Positions 62,158 to 64,000 of a DNA stretch of 64,000 bases are shown here, one piece after another; positions within the stretch are counted from its first letter, which is position 1; each line of letters starts with the position of its first letter. Both the position numbers and the translations under genes were made by a program. A model generated the notes under the pieces. It was not told where the DNA came from, made no database searches, and was given only the letters and a program-made list of their open reading frames with translations. Source of the stretch: Leeuwenhoekiella parthenopeia (lineage in GTDB: Bacteria; Bacteroidota; Bacteroidia; Flavobacteriales; Flavobacteriaceae); assembly GCF_020782115.1 (NCBI RefSeq), contig NZ_JAJGMW010000002.1:186001-250000 (forward strand). The letters are read 5' to 3'.

Positions 62158-64000
62158 GACACAGATTGGGTTGATTCGGTTAAGAGTTCGCGAACTTCTG
62201 TTTTGCAGCTTCCGCAGCCCAGGCCGGCGCCGGTTTTGTTGCAAAGTGCCGTAAAATCGGTACAGCCGCCTGCGATGGCATCGGCGATATTGCCTGCTCC
62301 CACCTGACTGCACGAGCACACCAGGCGCCCCAGGACCGGAGCTTGTTTGGCACTGCCGCGCAGCAATTGATCGCGTTTTTCGGCAAGTTCAATTTTGCTG
62401 TCAATCAGGTTTTTAAATTCGGCAAATTCTTTCTTATCGCCCATAAGCACAGCGCCCACCAGCAAATCATCTTTGATGATGCACTTTTTGTAATAATTGC
62501 GGGCCACATCCATAAAAATTACCTCCTCATAATCGGGGTCGTTTTTAGGGATGCTGATAGTGCCAATGCTGCAGAGATCAAGATCTTCAAATTTAAGGAT
62601 GTTCATAGGCACCGAACCTTCATAGGAAGTGCTGATATCACCGGATAAGTAATTGGCCAGGATTGCTGCCTGCTCTTCGGCAGCAGCGGTGATCCCAAAA
62701 GTCTGATTGCGAAACTCGGCTATTTCCCCCAGTGCAAAAACCGAAGGATCTGAGGTTTGCAAAAATTCATTGACCTTTACGCCCCGTCCCATAACAAGAC
62801 CGGCTTTGCGGGCAATCTCAATGTTGGGCTGGGTGCCAATGGCATAGACAATGGCGTGCGCTTCGATCAGCTTACCGCTCTTTAGGGTCACCTCGAGGGT
62901 TTTGGGTTCGTCGCCCGGAAAAACGGTGCTTACCTCGTTGTCAAAATAGACCGATATACCGCGCCGCTGCACATCAAGAGCCAGCAAGCGACTGGCAACG
63001 GTGTCAAGCTGGCGTTCCATCAGGTAGGAGGAGCGTTGCACGATGGTAATATTTACCTGTTTATGTCTTAATGAGGCTGCCAGTTCGAGCCCAAGGAGGC
63101 CGCCGCCTACAAGGACCACACGCTGCTGCTCCGGCGGAATGCCTGTTTTCGCCAGGTAATCCTTAAAACGGTCGGCATCTTCCTTATCGCGCATCGTAAA
63201 GCGACCCTCCAGATCCAGGCGTGCGTCAGGCGGAACAAAAGCACGGCTTCCGGTAGCCAGGATAAGTTTGTCGTAGGTGTGGTAAATGCCGCGGCTGTCT
63301 TTTAGGGTTCGGGATTCCCGGTCAATCTGTACGACCGGGTTTCCGGAATGGATTTTAATGTTCAGGGCTTTGAGCTGATGACTTTTGGCCTTGAGGAGTT
63401 GTTCCCAACTGAGTGCTTCGGTGATGTATTCGGGCAGTAAAACACGGTTGTAAAACGGATGCTCTTCCTTCGAAAAAACGCTTATTTGATCGTCTTTATT
63501 CAGGTCGCGGTAATTCTGTACAAACCGAAACGCAGCGGCTCCCGAGCCTACCACCACAATTTTCTCCGGTTTCTTTTGGTATCGGGCAACCTTCACCGCC
63601 GTAAACTTAAAATCGGGTTCCTTGCTCTGCGGGTCAACCATATTCTGAGTCAGGTTGTTGGTGCGGTTGAGACTGGAGTTGAGTTTTTTACCCCAATGCA
63701 TCGGTAAAAATACAACTCCCTTGCGTATGCTGTCGGTAAGCCGGGCGGTCACCCGTACGTTACCGTTCTCGCTGCTTACTTCGCAGAGATTGCCTTCGCG
63801 TATGTTGAGGGCGAAAGCATCAGCGGGATGAATTTCAAGCACGGGTTTGGGATAATGGGTACGTAAGCGGGAAACCTTGCCCGTTTTGGTCATCGTATGC
63901 CATTGATCGCGCACCCTGCCCGTGGTAAGTATAAACGGAAAAGCCGCGCTGGGTTTTATCGAACGGTTCGTTACCGTTGCCGGAATATTAAAAACGGCCT
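62154..64000 (-). CDS. Assimilatory nitrate reductase fused to NirB-like FAD module (5' end outside window)
   Basis: The reading frame is open to the right edge, so only the C-terminal part (about 615 residues) is seen. It starts in the molybdopterin-dinucleotide-binding domain of nitrate reductase (FILTTGRVRDQWHTMTKTG, then LEIHPADAFALNIREG). A NirB-type FAD/NAD(P) reductase follows (KIVVVGSGAAAFRFVQNY, VVLVGGGLLGLELAASLR, YAIGTQPN). It ends in a BFD-type [2Fe-2S] domain (VCSCSQVGAGNIADAI, GLGCGSCK). The fusion lets NAD(P)H electrons reach the molybdenum site within one polypeptide. The rubredoxin-fusion gene overlaps its stop by 4 bp. Confidence 0.88.
   Translation of the reverse strand, partial: AVFNIPATVTNRSIKPSAAFPFILTTGRVRDQWHTMTKTGKVSRLRTHYPKPVLEIHPADAFALNIREGNLCEVSSENGNVRVTARLTDSIRKGVVFLPMHWGKKLNSSLNRTNNLTQNMVDPQSKEPDFKFTAVKVARYQKKPEKIVVVGSGAAAFRFVQNYRDLNKDDQISVFSKEEHPFYNRVLLPEYITEALSWEQLLKAKSHQLKALNIKIHSGNPVVQIDRESRTLKDSRGIYHTYDKLILATGSRAFVPPDARLDLEGRFTMRDKEDADRFKDYLAKTGIPPEQQRVVLVGGGLLGLELAASLRHKQVNITIVQRSSYLMERQLDTVASRLLALDVQRRGISVYFDNEVSTVFPGDEPKTLEVTLKSGKLIEAHAIVYAIGTQPNIEIARKAGLVMGRGVKVNEFLQTSDPSVFALGEIAEFRNQTFGITAAAEEQAAILANYLSGDISTSYEGSVPMNILKFEDLDLCSIGTISIPKNDPDYEEVIFMDVARNYYKKCIIKDDLLVGAVLMGDKKEFAEFKNLIDSKIELAEKRDQLLRGSAKQAPVLGRLVCSCSQVGAGNIADAIAGGCTDFTALCNKTGAGLGCGSCKTEVRELLTESTQSVS

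Noticed and set aside
1-64000. CRISPR arrays, rRNA, prophage or transposase genes
   Set aside because: No regularly spaced repeats, rRNA sequence, phage structural genes or transposase motifs were seen on either strand. The only mobility gene is the integrase at 19939-21177.

Overview
The window looks like chromosome from a marine Flavobacteriia/Bacteroidetes bacterium. The evidence is SusC/SusD proteins, a type IX secretion sorting domain, DUF5723, DUF5689 and DUF3109 family proteins, TAnnTTTG-type -7 promoter boxes, and few Shine-Dalgarno sequences. No rRNA is present, so the genus cannot be named.

Region 1 (1-19.56 kb) is ordinary backbone: two paralogous endonuclease/exonuclease/phosphatase proteins, an outer-membrane DUF5723 protein, a three-gene operon with a sensor kinase and a LuxR-type response regulator, an unusual lipoprotein with peptide-deformylase motifs, a TonB-dependent receptor with a DUF5689 lipoprotein, YihY, HupE/UreJ-like, dCMP deaminase, S41 protease, MarC, DUF3109 and a methionine-type aminotransferase. 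An 18-bp operator-like sequence lies at identical spacing from the -7 boxes of the DUF5723 gene and of the two-component operon.

Region 2 (19.56-58.39 kb) is interpreted as a genomic island in tRNA-Arg(CCT). An intact tRNA is followed by a tyrosine recombinase. About 38.6 kb further on, a 23-bp copy of the tRNA 3' end (21/23 identical) and a second broken copy close the element. AT-rich stretches without recognisable genes lie inside both ends. The cargo is one coherent polysaccharide utilisation locus: six S1 sulfatases, a GH78-like and a GH106-like alpha-L-rhamnosidase, two DUF5722-type proteins that I read as putative (beta/alpha)8 hydrolases (one with a CBM3-like module and a T9SS tail), a SusC/SusD pair, a GntR-type regulator, and a complete L-rhamnose pathway (isomerase, kinase, fused aldolase/lactaldehyde dehydrogenase, L-lactate dehydrogenase) with an NCS1-type permease. 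No polysaccharide lyase or unsaturated-uronyl hydrolase is present. The best guess for the substrate is therefore a sulfated rhamnan rather than ulvan: extracellular cutting, SusCD uptake, desulfation and rhamnose release in the periplasm, import, and conversion to DHAP and pyruvate.

All four major transcription units of this locus share an ACAG-N-ACAG-N-ACAGGAT element, each exactly 21 nt upstream of a -7-like box. A fifth partial copy lies before the GntR gene. This is a strong hand-derived case for a locus-wide regulon, probably of the GntR protein.

Region 3 (58.4-64 kb) is backbone again: assimilatory nitrate/nitrite reduction, with an outer-membrane porin, siroheme-forming uroporphyrinogen methyltransferase, a rubredoxin fused to a nitrite/sulfite-reductase-like protein without evident cofactor cysteines, and the C-terminal part of a nitrate reductase fused to a NirB-like FAD module that runs off the right edge.
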